A stretch of DNA of 64,000 bases from Streptomyces lydicus (GCF_000717345.1 NZ_JNZA01000003.1:1-64000), one strand, 5' to 3'; counted from the first letter of the stretch, positions 35,249 to 46,203 are shown. Notes: generated from the sequence alone by a model not told the origin. Numbers and translations: made by a program.

Positions 35249-36462
35249 GGCAGCTCCACGCTCATCATGGTCGGTCCCCCCACAGGGCTGCTCATCCGGA
35301 ATGTTCCGTCCACGGACCGCACGCGCTGGGCGAGCCCCGTAAGGCCGGTCCCCCTGGACGAGTCGGCGCCGCCCGCCCCGTCGTCGGCGATCACCACCCG
35401 TAGTATCCCGCCCAGCCGGGTGACCGTCACCTCCGCCCGGCTCGCCCCCCGCGCATGCTTGGCCACGTTCGTCAGCGCCTCGGAGACCACGAAGTACGCC
35501 ACCGCCTCGACGGCCGGCGCCACCCGCTCCGACGGATCCTGCGGCAGATCCACCCGCAGCCGTACGGGCAACGGCGCCCGGGCCGCCAGCCCCGACAGCG
35601 CCGCATCGAGCCCCAGCTCGTCCAGGACGGCCGGATGCAGCCCGCGCACCAGGGAGCTCAGCTCCTCGATCGCGTCCTTCGCCTCGCGGTGCGCCGCGTC
35701 GATCACCTCACGTGCCTCGGGCGGCAGGTCCGTCAGCGTGGCCTTGGCCAGTCCCAGGTTCAGCGCCAGCGACACCAGCCGCTGCTGCGCCCCGTCGTGC
35801 AGGTCCCGCTCGATGCGCCGCCGTTCGGCATCCGCGGCGTCCACGATCCCGTCGCGGCTCTCGGTGAGGTCGACGACCCGGCGCGCCAGGTCCTCGCTCG
35901 GGTCGGGCCCCAGCAGACCGGGCCCGACATACGTCTCCAGGCGCACCAGGGCCGTGGCGAGGGCGGGTGCCGCGGCGAGCGCGGCGAGTCCGGCGAGGGT
36001 GACGTAGAACGCCTGGGTGGTGTAGCCGGGGTGGTCGGCCCGCCACTCCCAGGAGACCCCCCATATCCACACGTACACCGTGGTGGCGGCCACGCCGGTC
36101 AACAGCAGCGACAGCAACAGCACTTCGAGCCCGCCGAGCAGTATGCCGACCAGGCAGTGGTAGCCGTACTGCCGCTGCGCCCGCTGCCACCCCGGGCGGG
36201 GTATGTCGATCCCGAGCAGCCGCCGGAAGCGCCAGCGCTGGGCCGCGGTCAGCGCCGGCGCGGAGAACACCGCCAGCAGCAGCGCGAACCCGAGGACCAC
36301 CGGCACGCTGCTGTCCTGCCCCTCGATGATTTCCCACCCGAGGCCGAAGATCATGAACAGCAGGAACCCGGTGAAGAGGTGCAGCGGCGCCCCGAGGGCG
36401 AGGAAGGATACGTCGCGGGTCAGGAGGGTGAGAGTGCGCCGCAACCGGGGTGGAATGGTCAT
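35236..36462 (-). CDS. NarL-family sensor histidine kinase
   Basis: 408 aa from the ATG at 36462. The N-terminal half carries about four to six membrane helices in a DesK/NarL-type sensor region (FLALGAPLHLFTGFLLFMIFGLGWE). The HisKA_3 motif has the phospho-accepting His in IERDLHDGAQQRLVSLALNLGLA, and the ATPase domain ends ADDGAGG, GTGLTGLAQRV. It overlaps the response regulator by 13 bases. The stimulus is unknown. Confidence 0.93.
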   Translation of the reverse strand: MTIPPRLRRTLTLLTRDVSFLALGAPLHLFTGFLLFMIFGLGWEIIEGQDSSVPVVLGFALLLAVFSAPALTAAQRWRFRRLLGIDIPRPGWQRAQRQYGYHCLVGILLGGLEVLLLSLLLTGVAATTVYVWIWGVSWEWRADHPGYTTQAFYVTLAGLAALAAAPALATALVRLETYVGPGLLGPDPSEDLARRVVDLTESRDGIVDAADAERRRIERDLHDGAQQRLVSLALNLGLAKATLTDLPPEAREVIDAAHREAKDAIEELSSLVRGLHPAVLDELGLDAALSGLAARAPLPVRLRVDLPQDPSERVAPAVEAVAYFVVSEALTNVAKHARGASRAEVTVTRLGGILRVVIADDGAGGADSSRGTGLTGLAQRVRSVDGTFRMSSPVGGPTMMSVELPCPR

Positions 36463-36638
36463 GATCGAACGATAGGCGGGGGCGCGGAACGGCAGCCATG
36501 AAGCTGCTGCCCGGAACGGGGGTGTAGCTGGTGCCACCCCAAGTCGGACAGCCGCGTTACTGACGGTGGCCGGCCTGAACCGGAGTCTTGATCAGGAGCC
36601 CGACGGCCGGGTTCGTGACACCGGAAGAGACCCTCCCC

Positions 36639-37160
36639 ATGACCCTGATCGCCTTCAACTCCCCTGCCGGGAACGGCCGTTGCGCGACGAAGAGCAGCTG
36701 GGTCCGCCGCGGGCCGGTACACCTCGGCACGGCCCGCCGTCGGCACGGCCGGATCCTCACCGGCGCCGGCCTGGCCCTGCTGCCCTGGCTCGGATACCTC
36801 GCCGCCACCCTGCCGCCCGCCGAGGCCGCGGCCTGGGTCGTCCTCGACGCCCTGGAGGCGGCCGCCCTCCTCGCCGCCGGCACCCGTCTGCTGCGCGCCG
36901 ACCCCCGCCACCGGGCACCCGCGGCGGCCGCGGCCGTCCTGCTGCTCGCCGACGCCTGCATCGATCTCGCCACCGCCGCCCCGGGTGCGGAGTTCGCCAC
37001 CGCCGTCGCCATGGCCGTAGCGGCGGAACTCCCCCTGGCGGCCCTGTGCGCCGCACTGGCGGCACACCCGGCGCGAGCCACCCAGGGCACGGGCGCAGGC
37101 GCGGGGTCGGGTTGGGGCGCCGGTACGCGTACGGGGTCGGTTTCGGGTTCGGGCACCTAA
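36639..37160 (+). CDS. Hypothetical membrane protein
   Basis: 173 aa from the ATG at 36639 with GGAAGAGA upstream. Three or four Ala/Leu-rich membrane segments (GLALLPWLGYLAATLPP, WVVLDALEAAALLAAGTRLL, AAAVLLLADACIDLATAA) and a low-complexity Gly/Thr/Ser tail. Divergent from the kinase gene. No family recognised. Confidence 0.55.
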   Translation: MTLIAFNSPAGNGRCATKSSWVRRGPVHLGTARRRHGRILTGAGLALLPWLGYLAATLPPAEAAAWVVLDALEAAALLAAGTRLLRADPRHRAPAAAAAVLLLADACIDLATAAPGAEFATAVAMAVAAELPLAALCAALAAHPARATQGTGAGAGSGWGAGTRTGSVSGSGT

Positions 37161-37285
37161 GGCTCGGCCGAACAGATCCCGTAGGGGTGGCGCGGCCCCC
37201 CTTCGGGGCCACAACGCGGCGCGACGGAACCGGTTGCTCTGCTTGCGCGTTGACTCGTCAGGTCTTCGAGGGGAGGGGAAGAACA

Positions 37286-38278
37286 TTGTCGAGTTTGAGC
37301 TTCCCGCCGGTGCGCGCGGTCGGACGCGGGGCGGCCTGGTACCGCGGTGACTGCCATGTCCATTCCGTGCGCTCGGTCGGTGGAGAACTCACTCCCGAAG
37401 AGTTGGCGCTCGGAGCCCGCGCCGTCGGGCTCGACTTCATCGCGACGACAGAGCACAGATCTGCTGCGGAACCCGGTGTATGGGGCCATCTGGCTGCCGA
37501 TGACTTCTTGATCGTTCTCGGCGAGGAAGTGACCACGAAGACCGGGCACTGGCTCGCGCTCGGCATCAGCCCCGGCCAGGTCGTCGATGGGAACTACGGG
37601 GTCAGGGACGGATCAATCGATCAGTATCTGGACCAGGTGCATCGAGTGGGCGGCCTGTGCGTGGCGGCGCACCCGCATGCGCCCTATCCGTCGGGCGACT
37701 TCATGTACCCCTTCCGAGGCTTCGATGCGGTGGAGGTGTGGAACGGACTGTGGACTTCGGACCGACCCTGGAACGCTGACAACGAGGCCGCCTTGGCGGA
37801 GTGGGGGCGGAGCCTCGCAGCTGACATCCAGACGGACTCGTGGCGGCCCGCGATGGGCAACAGCGACACGCACTTGGAGGGGCAGATCGGCGTCCCTCAC
37901 ACTGTGGTCTTCGCCGAGGAGCTGAGTACGGAGGCGATCCTGGTCGGAATCCGCTCGGGCCGCAGCTGGATCGCCGAGTCGGCAGCCGTGGAGGTGTCAT
38001 TCACGGCCGATGTGGAGGGTCGCGTTGCCGGAGTGGGAGAACGGCTCGCAACTCATGGTGGGGAGGTTGAAGTGCGCGCAGCGGTGCAGGGCGTGCCGGC
38101 GGCGACCGTCAGCTTCCACACCGATCGAGGGAAGGTCCACCGCGCATCCCTACCCGCTGACGGAGCAGGAGTGGTGCACTGGCACACAACGGCGGAGGAC
38201 TCGGCGTTCGTCCGCATCGAGGTCCGCCATCCCGACGGACCCGTCGCCGCACTCACCAATCCGATCATCCTGACCTGA
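37286..38278 (+). CDS. PHP-domain metallohydrolase (CehA/McbA family)
   Basis: 330 aa. TTG at 37286 with GGGAGGGG 10 bases upstream; the open frame continues further but shows no better start. PHP metal-site motifs are in order: YRGDCHVHS, TTEHRS, GEEVTTKTGHW, CVAAHPHAP and GNSDTHLEG. A C-terminal beta domain follows (about 235-330). CehA/McbA relatives hydrolyse phosphate or carbamate esters; the substrate here is unknown. The less extreme GC of this gene contrasts with its left neighbour. Confidence 0.85.
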   Translation: MSSLSFPPVRAVGRGAAWYRGDCHVHSVRSVGGELTPEELALGARAVGLDFIATTEHRSAAEPGVWGHLAADDFLIVLGEEVTTKTGHWLALGISPGQVVDGNYGVRDGSIDQYLDQVHRVGGLCVAAHPHAPYPSGDFMYPFRGFDAVEVWNGLWTSDRPWNADNEAALAEWGRSLAADIQTDSWRPAMGNSDTHLEGQIGVPHTVVFAEELSTEAILVGIRSGRSWIAESAAVEVSFTADVEGRVAGVGERLATHGGEVEVRAAVQGVPAATVSFHTDRGKVHRASLPADGAGVVHWHTTAEDSAFVRIEVRHPDGPVAALTNPIILT

Positions 38279-38331
38279 CTGATCAAGGCACGCTCAACGC
38301 GGCGCGACGGAGCGGGCATTCCCGAAAAAGC

Positions 38332-38366
38332 AGTGGTGCCGGGCCCCCGAGGGACCCGGCACCACT
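38332..38366. terminator. Bidirectional terminator between PHP hydrolase and glyQS
   Basis: AGTGGTGCCGGG and CCCGGCACCACT, a perfect 12-bp stem with an 11-base loop, between two convergent genes. It can serve both. Confidence 0.75.
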
Positions 38367-38408
38367 CCTGTCCGGCGGTACGGCGTCAGCCGCACCCCGG
38401 CCGTGACG

Positions 38409-39791
<1,383 letters not shown>

Positions 39792-39963
39792 GGTGCTCTC
39801 TTCATTACGACGACGAACGATGGATGGCAGCGCCCTCACGCCTCGGCGGGGGGTGGTGGTCGAGAGGCGGATGAGCGAATAGTTCAGGGTACCGGCGGGC
39901 GTGCCCCCCGGACCAAATCGATTCCGGGCCGCTGTCGGCCCGCTCACACCGGCCCGAGGTTTA

Positions 39964-39993
39964 TTGACAATCGTTTCCAGGTTTGTTGAAAAT
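39964..39993 (+). promoter_or_regulatory. znuA promoter (leaderless)
   Basis: TTGACA (39964-39969), an 18-base spacer and GAAAAT (39988-39993), followed seven bases later by the ATG at 40001. There is no ribosome binding site, so the transcript probably starts at the ATG. Confidence 0.65.
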
Positions 39994-40001
39994 GAGTGTC
40001 A
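39987..40001 (+). promoter_or_regulatory. Zur box over the znuA -10 and start
   Basis: TGAAAATGAGTGTCA matches the Streptomyces Zur consensus as I recall it (TGAAAATGATTTTCA) at 13 of 15 positions. It covers the -10 box, so zinc-loaded Zur, encoded by the last gene of the cluster, should block transcription. A weaker match lies at 39965-39979. Confidence 0.7.
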
Positions 40002-40963
40002 TGAACATACGCCGTCATCTCACCACCGTGGCCGTCGCCGGAGCCGCGGTGCTCGGCCTCGTGGCCCTCTCCGCCTGCGCCCCCACAAGTAACGGGCGCA
40101 CGGAGGACGGCAAGCTGAGGGTGACAGCGTCCTTCTATCCCATGGAATTCCTCGCCGAGCAGATCGGCGGGAAGCACGTCGAGGTGACCGACCTCACCAA
40201 GCCCGGCGTCGAACCGCACGACCTGGAGCTCACGCCGAAGCAGACCGCCCAGCTCGGGGAGTCCGGCGCGGTCGTCTACCTCAAGGGCCTGCAGCCCGCC
40301 GTGGACGCCGCGGTCGCCCAGTCCGGCGTCAAGCACGTCGCCGACGCGGCCGCCCTGACCCCGCTGGAGAAGCACGGCACCGAGGTCGACGGACACCACC
40401 ACACCACCGGCGACAACCACTCGCACTCGGATTCCGAGGGCGGCAAGGACCCGCACGTCTGGCTCGACCCGGTGCGGTACGCCCAGGTCGCCCGGGGCGT
40501 CGGCAAGACCCTCGCCCAGGCCGACCCGGGCCACCGGGCCGAGTACCGGAAGAACGCCGACGCCCTGGTCAAGAAGCTGAACGGCCTGGACAAGGAGTTC
40601 CGGGACGGGCTGAAGCAGCGCTCGTCGGACACCTTCCTCACCACGCACGCCGCGTTCGGCTACCTCGCCGAGCGGTACGGCCTGACCGAGGAGGCCATCA
40701 GCGGCCTCGACCCCGAGTCCGAGCCCAGCGCCCACCGCATCAGGGACTTGCACACCCTCGCCGCCGAGCACCACGTCTCCACGGTCTTCTTCGAGACGAT
40801 CGCCAACCCGGCCACCGCCAAGACCCTGGCCGGCGACCTGCATCTGAGGACCGACGTGCTCGACCCCCTGGAGGGGATCACCGGCACGTCCCGCGGCAAG
40901 GACTACTTCGGCGTGCAGCGCGCCAACCTGGCCGCGCTGCAGAAGGCGCTCGGCAGCAAATGA
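40001..40963 (+). CDS. znuA: Zinc ABC transporter substrate-binding lipoprotein
   Basis: 320 aa from the ATG at 40001 (an in-frame ATG at 39992 and TTG at 39983 lie inside the promoter). Signal peptide with lipobox VALSACAP. Metal ligands: EPHDLELTP, the His-rich loop DGHHHTTGDNHSHSDSEGG, THAAFGYLAERYGL, and the Glu/Asp region near VFFETIANP. It captures zinc at the cell surface and passes it to ZnuBC. First gene of a znuA-znuC-znuB-zur cluster. Confidence 0.95.
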   Translation: MNIRRHLTTVAVAGAAVLGLVALSACAPTSNGRTEDGKLRVTASFYPMEFLAEQIGGKHVEVTDLTKPGVEPHDLELTPKQTAQLGESGAVVYLKGLQPAVDAAVAQSGVKHVADAAALTPLEKHGTEVDGHHHTTGDNHSHSDSEGGKDPHVWLDPVRYAQVARGVGKTLAQADPGHRAEYRKNADALVKKLNGLDKEFRDGLKQRSSDTFLTTHAAFGYLAERYGLTEEAISGLDPESEPSAHRIRDLHTLAAEHHVSTVFFETIANPATAKTLAGDLHLRTDVLDPLEGITGTSRGKDYFGVQRANLAALQKALGSK

Positions 40964-41769
40964 CGGACACCGCACACCCGCAGCACGCAACGGAGGTCCC
41001 CATGAACCAGCCGGTCATCGACCTGCGCGCCGCCACCGCCGCACTGGGCGCCCGCCCCGTGCTGCGCGGCGTCGACCTCACCGTGCACGGCGGCGAGGTG
41101 GTCGCCCTGCTGGGCGCCAACGGATCGGGCAAGTCCACCGCCGTACGGTCGGTGATCGGCCAGGTCCCGCTCACCGGCGGCACGCTCTCGCTCTTCGGTA
41201 CGGAGTTCCGCCGCTTCAGGGACTGGGCCCGCATCGGCTACGTCCCGCAGCGCACCACCGCGGCCGGCGGCGTCCCCGCCACCGTCCGCGAGGTCGTCAC
41301 CTCCGGCCGGCTGGCCCGTACGAAGCTGGGCATCCTGCGCAAGGCCGACCGGGCCGCCGTGCACCACGCGCTGGAACTCGTCGGGATGGCCGACCGCGCC
41401 AAGGACTCCGTCAACGCGCTGTCCGGCGGGCAGCACCAGCGCGTGCTGATAGCCCGGGCGCTGGCCGGCGAACCGGAACTGCTGATCATGGACGAGCCGA
41501 TGGCCGGCGTCGACCTGGCCAGCCAGGAAGTGCTCGCCGCCGCGCTGCGCGAACAGGTCGCCCGGGGCACCACCGTGCTGCTGGTGCTGCACGAGCTGGG
41601 CCCGCTGGAGCCGCTGATCGACCGCGCGGTGGTGCTGCGCGACGGCTGCGTCGTCCACGACGGCCCACCCCCCGAGGCCGTGGGCCAGCACGCCCTGCCC
41701 GGCCACGACCACGTCCACCCGCACGCCGACGCCGCCGCGGAGCCGCTCCGCACCGGCCTGCTGAGCTAG
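40960..41769 (+). CDS. znuC: Zinc ABC transporter ATP-binding protein
   Basis: 269 aa from the ATG overlapping the znuA stop. A second ATG at 41002 has a far better ribosome binding site (GGAGG) and may be the real start (255 aa). Walker A GANGSGKST, signature LSGGQHQRV, Walker B LLIMDEPMAG, switch His in LVLHELG. A His-rich tail (GHDHVHPHAD) may sense or buffer zinc. Confidence 0.95.
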   Translation: MTDTAHPQHATEVPMNQPVIDLRAATAALGARPVLRGVDLTVHGGEVVALLGANGSGKSTAVRSVIGQVPLTGGTLSLFGTEFRRFRDWARIGYVPQRTTAAGGVPATVREVVTSGRLARTKLGILRKADRAAVHHALELVGMADRAKDSVNALSGGQHQRVLIARALAGEPELLIMDEPMAGVDLASQEVLAAALREQVARGTTVLLVLHELGPLEPLIDRAVVLRDGCVVHDGPPPEAVGQHALPGHDHVHPHADAAAEPLRTGLLS

Positions 41770-41783
41770 GGGCTGCGCGACCC

Positions 41784-42683
41784 ATGGAAATCCTCACCTA
41801 CGCCTTCATGCAGCGGGCCCTGATCGCCGCCCTGATCGTCGGCATCACCGCCCCCGCCATCGGCATCTACCTCGTCCAGCGCCGTCAGGCCCTGATGGGC
41901 GACGGCATCGGCCATGTCGCCCTCACCGGCGTCGGCCTCGGCTTCCTCCTCAACACCAGCCCGGTCTGGGTCGCCACCGCCGTCGCCGTCGCCGGCTCCG
42001 TCGTCATGGAACTGATCCGCTGGTACGGCAAGACCCGCGGCGACCTCGCGCTGGCCATGCTGTTCTACGGCGGCATGGCGGGCGGCGTGATGCTGATGAA
42101 CCTCTCCGACGCCGGCTCCAACGCCAACCTCGGCACCTACCTCTTCGGCTCGATCACCACCGTCTCGCCGCAGGACATGACCACGATCTACGTGCTCGCC
42201 GCCCTGGTCCTGGCGATCACGATCGGCCTGCGCCGCCAGCTCTTCGCGGTCTGCCAGGACGAGGAGTTCGCCCGGGTGACCGGACTGCCGGTACGGCTGC
42301 TCAACCTCCTGGTCGCGGTCACCGCCGCAGTCACCGTCACCGTCGCCATGCGCGTCGTCGGACTGCTGCTGGTCAGCGCCCTGATGGTGATCCCGGTCGC
42401 GGCCGCCCAGCAGATCAGCCGCAGCTTCGCGGTCACCTTCGCGGTGGCCGTCGCCATCGGTGTCGTGGTCACCCTTACGGGCACCGCCACCTCGTACTAC
42501 GTGGACGTCCCGTCCGGCGCGACCATCGTGCTCTTCGCCATCGCCCTGTTCGTGGCCTTCACCGCGCTCGCCGCGCCGCTCGCGAAAAAGCGCGCCAAGG
42601 CTGCCGCCGGGCCCGGGGACGGGTGCACCCTGGAGGTACCCGGCGGCCGCACCCCCGCGGACGACGTGAGCGTGGCCGGATAG
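41784..42683 (+). CDS. znuB: Zinc ABC transporter permease
   Basis: 299 aa. ABC-3 family permease with eight or nine membrane segments, starting MQRALIAALIVGITAPAIG. The typical QRRQALMGDGIGHVALTG loop and the late GLLLVSALMVIPVAAAQQIS are present. Gene spacing is 14 bases after znuC. Confidence 0.94.
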   Translation: MEILTYAFMQRALIAALIVGITAPAIGIYLVQRRQALMGDGIGHVALTGVGLGFLLNTSPVWVATAVAVAGSVVMELIRWYGKTRGDLALAMLFYGGMAGGVMLMNLSDAGSNANLGTYLFGSITTVSPQDMTTIYVLAALVLAITIGLRRQLFAVCQDEEFARVTGLPVRLLNLLVAVTAAVTVTVAMRVVGLLLVSALMVIPVAAAQQISRSFAVTFAVAVAIGVVVTLTGTATSYYVDVPSGATIVLFAIALFVAFTALAAPLAKKRAKAAAGPGDGCTLEVPGGRTPADDVSVAG

Positions 42684-42806
42684 CGGCGGCGAACCGGCCG
42701 GGAGATAGATGTAGGGGTAAGCGTCTCACCAGGCATCCGGTTATCACCTGGCACAATGGCGGGACGCATGCGCAGGGGGAAGTCCTGACGTCCTAGGGAG
42801 GCAACG

Positions 42807-43235
42807 GTGGCGACGAGCGCGGGATCTCCGGTTCGCGGCCGGTCGACGCGGCAGCGGACCGCGGTGTCCGCCGCACTCGACGAGGTCGACGAGTTCCGCA
42901 GTGCGCAGGAGCTGCACGACATGCTCAAGCACCGCGGCGACTCGGTCGGACTGACCACCGTCTACCGCACGCTGCAGTCGCTCGCCGACGCCGGCGAGGT
43001 CGACGTGCTGCGCACCAGCGACGGCGAGGCCGTCTACCGCCGGTGCAGCACCGACGATCACCACCACCACCTCGTGTGCCGGGCCTGCGGCAAGGCCGTC
43101 GAGGTCGAGGGCCCCGCGGTGGAGAAGTGGGCCGACCAGATCGCCACCGAGCACGGCTTCCAGGACGTCGCCCACACCATCGAAATCTTCGGGACCTGCG
43201 GCGACTGCGCCGGCCGGGCCGCCGAGAAGCAGTAG
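42807..43235 (+). CDS. zur: Zinc-responsive Fur-family repressor
   Basis: 142 aa, GTG start with AGGGAGG. N-terminal winged helix (FRSAQELHDMLKHRGDSVGLTTVYRTLQSL). The metal sites are in STDDHHHHLVCRACGK and the second Cys pair CGDCAG. Zn-loaded Zur represses zinc import. Its position behind znuACB and the Zur box at znuA support this subfamily over Fur. It has a 123-base upstream gap and may have its own promoter. Confidence 0.93.
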   Translation: MATSAGSPVRGRSTRQRTAVSAALDEVDEFRSAQELHDMLKHRGDSVGLTTVYRTLQSLADAGEVDVLRTSDGEAVYRRCSTDDHHHHLVCRACGKAVEVEGPAVEKWADQIATEHGFQDVAHTIEIFGTCGDCAGRAAEKQ

Positions 43236-43250
43236 CGACGACGCGTACGA

Positions 43251-43285
43251 GAACGGGCCGCCCCGGTGACCGGGGCGGCCCGTTC
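43251..43285. terminator. Bidirectional terminator between zur and uppS
   Basis: A perfect 17-bp inverted repeat with one central base: GAACGGGCCGCCCCGGT and its complement. It begins 16 bases after the zur stop and lies 36 bases beyond the uppS stop on the other strand. One of the strongest hairpins in the window. Confidence 0.85.
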
Positions 43286-43320
43286 CGCGCGTGCGGGCGC
43301 GTGTGGCGCCTCCGGGCGCC

Positions 43321-44139
43321 TTACTTGGCCGTCTGCCCGTCCGGCTCCGGGGCGGCGCCGAAGCGGCGGTCCCGCTTCGCGTACTCCAGGCACGCGTCCC
43401 ACAGGTTCCGGCGGTCGAAGTCCGGCCAGAGAATGTCCTGGAACACCATCTCCGCGTAGGCGCTCTGCCAGATCAGGTAGTTCGAGGTCCGCTGCTCACC
43501 GGACGGCCGGACGAAGAGGTCCACGTCCGGCATGTCCGGGTAGTACATGTACTTCGCGACGGTCTTCTCGTTCACCTTCGACGGGTCCAGCTTTCCGGCC
43601 CGTACGTCCGCCGCGATGGCCGCCGCCGCGTCCGCGATCTCCGCCCGCCCGCCGTAATTCACGCAGAAATACAGCGTCATCGCGTCATTGTTCTTGGTCT
43701 GCTCCTGCGCGATCTGGAGCTCCTGGACCACGGACTTCCACAGCTTCGGCATCCGCCCGACCCACCGGATGCGAATGCCCAGCGCGTCCATCTCGTCGCG
43801 CCGCCGCCGGATCACGTCGCGGTTGAAGTTCATCAGGAACTTGACCTCGTCGGGCGACCGCTTCCAGTTCTCCGTCGAGAAGGCGTAGAGCGAAAGGTTC
43901 TTCACGCCCATTTCGATGCAGCCCTTGAGGACGTCCAGGACGACGCCCTCGCCGACCTTGTGGCCCTCGGTGCGCGGCAGTCCGCGCTCCTTGGCCCACC
44001 GGCCGTTGCCGTCCATGACCACGGCCACATGGTTGGGAACCAGCTCCCCGGGAATCTTCGGCGGCCGCGCGCCGGAGGGGTGCGGCTCGGGCGTGACGTA
44101 CTCGCGTCGGTTACGGCCCAGAATCCCGCGTCGTGCCAT
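43321..44139 (-). CDS. uppS: Isoprenyl transferase (undecaprenyl diphosphate synthase type)
   Basis: 272 aa from the ATG at 44139 ([10 protein letters not shown]); AGGAG lies 11 bases upstream and is too near the alternative GTG at 44148. Makes cis-polyprenyl diphosphate, the lipid carrier for wall synthesis. Motifs: [42 protein letters not shown] and [19 protein letters not shown] with [13 protein letters not shown]. Just downstream of recO on the same strand, as is usual in actinobacteria. Confidence 0.95.
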   Translation of the reverse strand: MARRGILGRNRREYVTPEPHPSGARPPKIPGELVPNHVAVVMDGNGRWAKERGLPRTEGHKVGEGVVLDVLKGCIEMGVKNLSLYAFSTENWKRSPDEVKFLMNFNRDVIRRRRDEMDALGIRIRWVGRMPKLWKSVVQELQIAQEQTKNNDAMTLYFCVNYGGRAEIADAAAAIAADVRAGKLDPSKVNEKTVAKYMYYPDMPDVDLFVRPSGEQRTSNYLIWQSAYAEMVFQDILWPDFDRRNLWDACLEYAKRDRRFGAAPEPDGQTAK

Positions 44140-44223
44140 GCGGCCCACTTCTCCTATGTGTCGGCTTCGGGGGTTCGGTTGTGTGGCGTGTGCGTGCTGC
44201 TCTGCGTACGGCTACGGCTACGG

Positions 44224-44970
44224 CTATTGCTCGACGTACCGGAGGGAGCGCAGTCCCCGCTCCAGATGCCAGTGCAGGTACGCCGTGACCAGCCCGCTGC
44301 CCTCGCGGGCGTGCCGGGCCTCGCAGGCGTCCGCGGACTCCCAGTCGCCGGTCAGCAGCGCGCTGAGGAGCCCGATCGCCTCCGAGGAGGGTACGACGCT
44401 CCCGGGCACCCGGCAGTCGCCGCAGATCACCCCGCCCGACGCGACCGAGAAGAACCGGTTCGGGCCGGGCATCCCGCACCGCGCACAGCTGTCGAAGCTC
44501 GGCGCGTAGCCGTTGACGGCGAGCGAACGCAGCAGGAAGGCGTCGAGGACCAGGTGCGGGGCGTGCTCGCCGCGGGCCAGCGTCCGCAGACCGCCCACCA
44601 GCAGCAGGTACTGCTGCACCGCGGGCTCGCCCTCGTGGTCGGTGAACCGCTCGGCGGTCTCCAGCATGGCCGTGCCGGCCGTGTAGCGGGCGTAGTCGGT
44701 GACGATCCCGCCGCCGTACGCGGCGATCGTCTCGCTCTGCGTGCACAGGGGCAGCCCGCGGCCCACGAGCTCGCTGCCGCGGGCGTAGAACTGCACGTCG
44801 ACGTGCGAGAAGGGCTCCAGCCGTGCGCCGAACTTCGACTTCGTGCGCCGTACGCCGCGCGCCACGGCCCGCACCCGGCCGTGGCCGCGGGTGAGCAGCG
44901 TGATGATCCGGTCCGCCTCGCCCAGCTTCTGGGTGCGCAGCACGATGCCGTCGTCGCGGAACAGACTCAT
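44224..44970 (-). CDS. recO: DNA repair protein RecO
   Basis: 248 aa from the ATG at 44970 (MSLFRDDGIVLRTQKLGEADRI). It loads RecA at single-strand gaps. N-terminal OB fold, then a helical domain with a zinc site (CARCGMPG and CGDC). The upstream bases GAGAATGGGCGCC before its ATG recur exactly before era. Confidence 0.94.
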   Translation of the reverse strand: MSLFRDDGIVLRTQKLGEADRIITLLTRGHGRVRAVARGVRRTKSKFGARLEPFSHVDVQFYARGSELVGRGLPLCTQSETIAAYGGGIVTDYARYTAGTAMLETAERFTDHEGEPAVQQYLLLVGGLRTLARGEHAPHLVLDAFLLRSLAVNGYAPSFDSCARCGMPGPNRFFSVASGGVICGDCRVPGSVVPSSEAIGLLSALLTGDWESADACEARHAREGSGLVTAYLHWHLERGLRSLRYVEQ

Positions 44971-45058
44971 GGCGCCCATTCTCGCCCATGGCCGGAGCGG
45001 GTCGGGCGACTTCACCGTTCGCACACGCAGGGTGACGCTACGGAACTACGCTGGGCTC

Positions 45059-45892
45059 ATGACCAACACGTCACAGCAGGTCGGCTGGGAATTCTGGGGC
45101 TCCGAACTCAAGAACCGGCGGGAGGGCGCCGGTCTGAGCCAGGAGGAACTGGGGCGGCGGCTCTTCGCGTCGCACGCGTTGATCAGCAGATTCGAGTCGG
45201 CGGAGCGCCGGCCGCGGCTGGACATGGCGATCCAGATCGACCAGGCCCTGCAAACCGACGGCTTCTTCGAGCGGCTGTGCCGAAAGCTGCTGGAGGCATC
45301 GCCGTACGCGTCCTATTTCGCGGCGGTGGCGGAGCTGGAGCGGGTGGCTACGAAGATCTGTGAGTTCGAACCGACGGTGATTCCGGGACTGCTGCAGACG
45401 GCGGCTTACGCCAGGGCCATCACCGTCGCGACGCACCCCTTCGCGGTCGATGAGGTCATCGAGCAGAAGGTCACGTCCCGCATGGAGCGGGCCCACGTGC
45501 TCAAAGCCACTACGCGGCCCGAGTATTGGGCAATCCTTCACGAAAGCGTGCTGCGTATCCCCGTGGGGGGACCAGCCGTCATGGCCGAGCAGCTGATGCG
45601 CCTGGCAGCCTTGGCGCACGACCGCAAGATCCTCGTACAGGTCGTACCGTTCACGGCAGGGGCCCATGCCGCCATGGGCAAATCGCTGCGCCTCATGGAG
45701 TTCAACGACGCACCGCCAACGGCCTATACAGAAGGCGCGTACTCGGGGAATTTGCTGGACGATCCGGCCGTGGTGAAGTCCGCTCAGGGGGCTTACGATC
45801 AGCTGAGGGCCGCCGCCCTGTCCCCGGAGGCGACCCTCCCCCTGATCAAATCGGCGGCTGAGGACTTCACACGATGCGCGAGTACGACCTGA
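45059..45892 (+). CDS. XRE-family regulator with DUF5753
   Basis: 277 aa. ATG at 45059; the -10 box TACGCT (45047-45052) ends six bases before it and there is no ribosome binding site, so it is probably leaderless. HTH: ELKNRREGAGLSQEELGRRLFASHALISRFESAERRP. The DUF5753 body starts around IPGLLQTAAYARAI and ends with FNDAPPTAYTEGAYSGNLLDD. Such proteins occur in tens of copies in Streptomyces, paired with DUF397 genes, and regulate development or secondary metabolism. Confidence 0.93.
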   Translation: MTNTSQQVGWEFWGSELKNRREGAGLSQEELGRRLFASHALISRFESAERRPRLDMAIQIDQALQTDGFFERLCRKLLEASPYASYFAAVAELERVATKICEFEPTVIPGLLQTAAYARAITVATHPFAVDEVIEQKVTSRMERAHVLKATTRPEYWAILHESVLRIPVGGPAVMAEQLMRLAALAHDRKILVQVVPFTAGAHAAMGKSLRLMEFNDAPPTAYTEGAYSGNLLDDPAVVKSAQGAYDQLRAAALSPEATLPLIKSAAEDFTRCASTT

Positions 45893-46167
45893 GCACGGCT
45901 CGGTGGCGTAAGAGCACCTACAGCGACGGCAACGGCGGCAACTGCATCGAGGTCGCCGACCACTTCCCCGGCGCCGCCACATGGCGCAAGAGCAGTTACA
46001 GCAGCGGTGCTTCCGACAACTGCGTCGAGGTCTCCGACGATCTCCCCGGCGTCGTCCCCGTCCGTGACAGCAAGGCGGGCGCCGACGGGCCCGTCGTCGC
46101 CGTTCCCGCGTCCGCATGGTCCGCTTTCATCGGGGCCGTCAAGAACGCGCGGTTCACGGACGCCTGA
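45874..46167 (+). CDS. DUF397 protein with two tandem repeats
   Basis: 97 aa, overlapping the XRE gene by 19 bases. Two copies of the DUF397 unit: ARWRKSTYSDGNGGNCIEVAD and ATWRKSSYSSGASDNCVEVSD, the second running on to VPVRDSKAG. Usually one copy is present, so this is a duplicated version. The XRE partner is probably antagonised by it (known for the BldB-linked and WhiJ-like pairs). Confidence 0.92.
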   Translation: MREYDLSTARWRKSTYSDGNGGNCIEVADHFPGAATWRKSSYSSGASDNCVEVSDDLPGVVPVRDSKAGADGPVVAVPASAWSAFIGAVKNARFTDA

Positions 46168-46203
46168 CCGACCTTCACCGTGCCGGCACAACAGGCACAC
46201 ACC

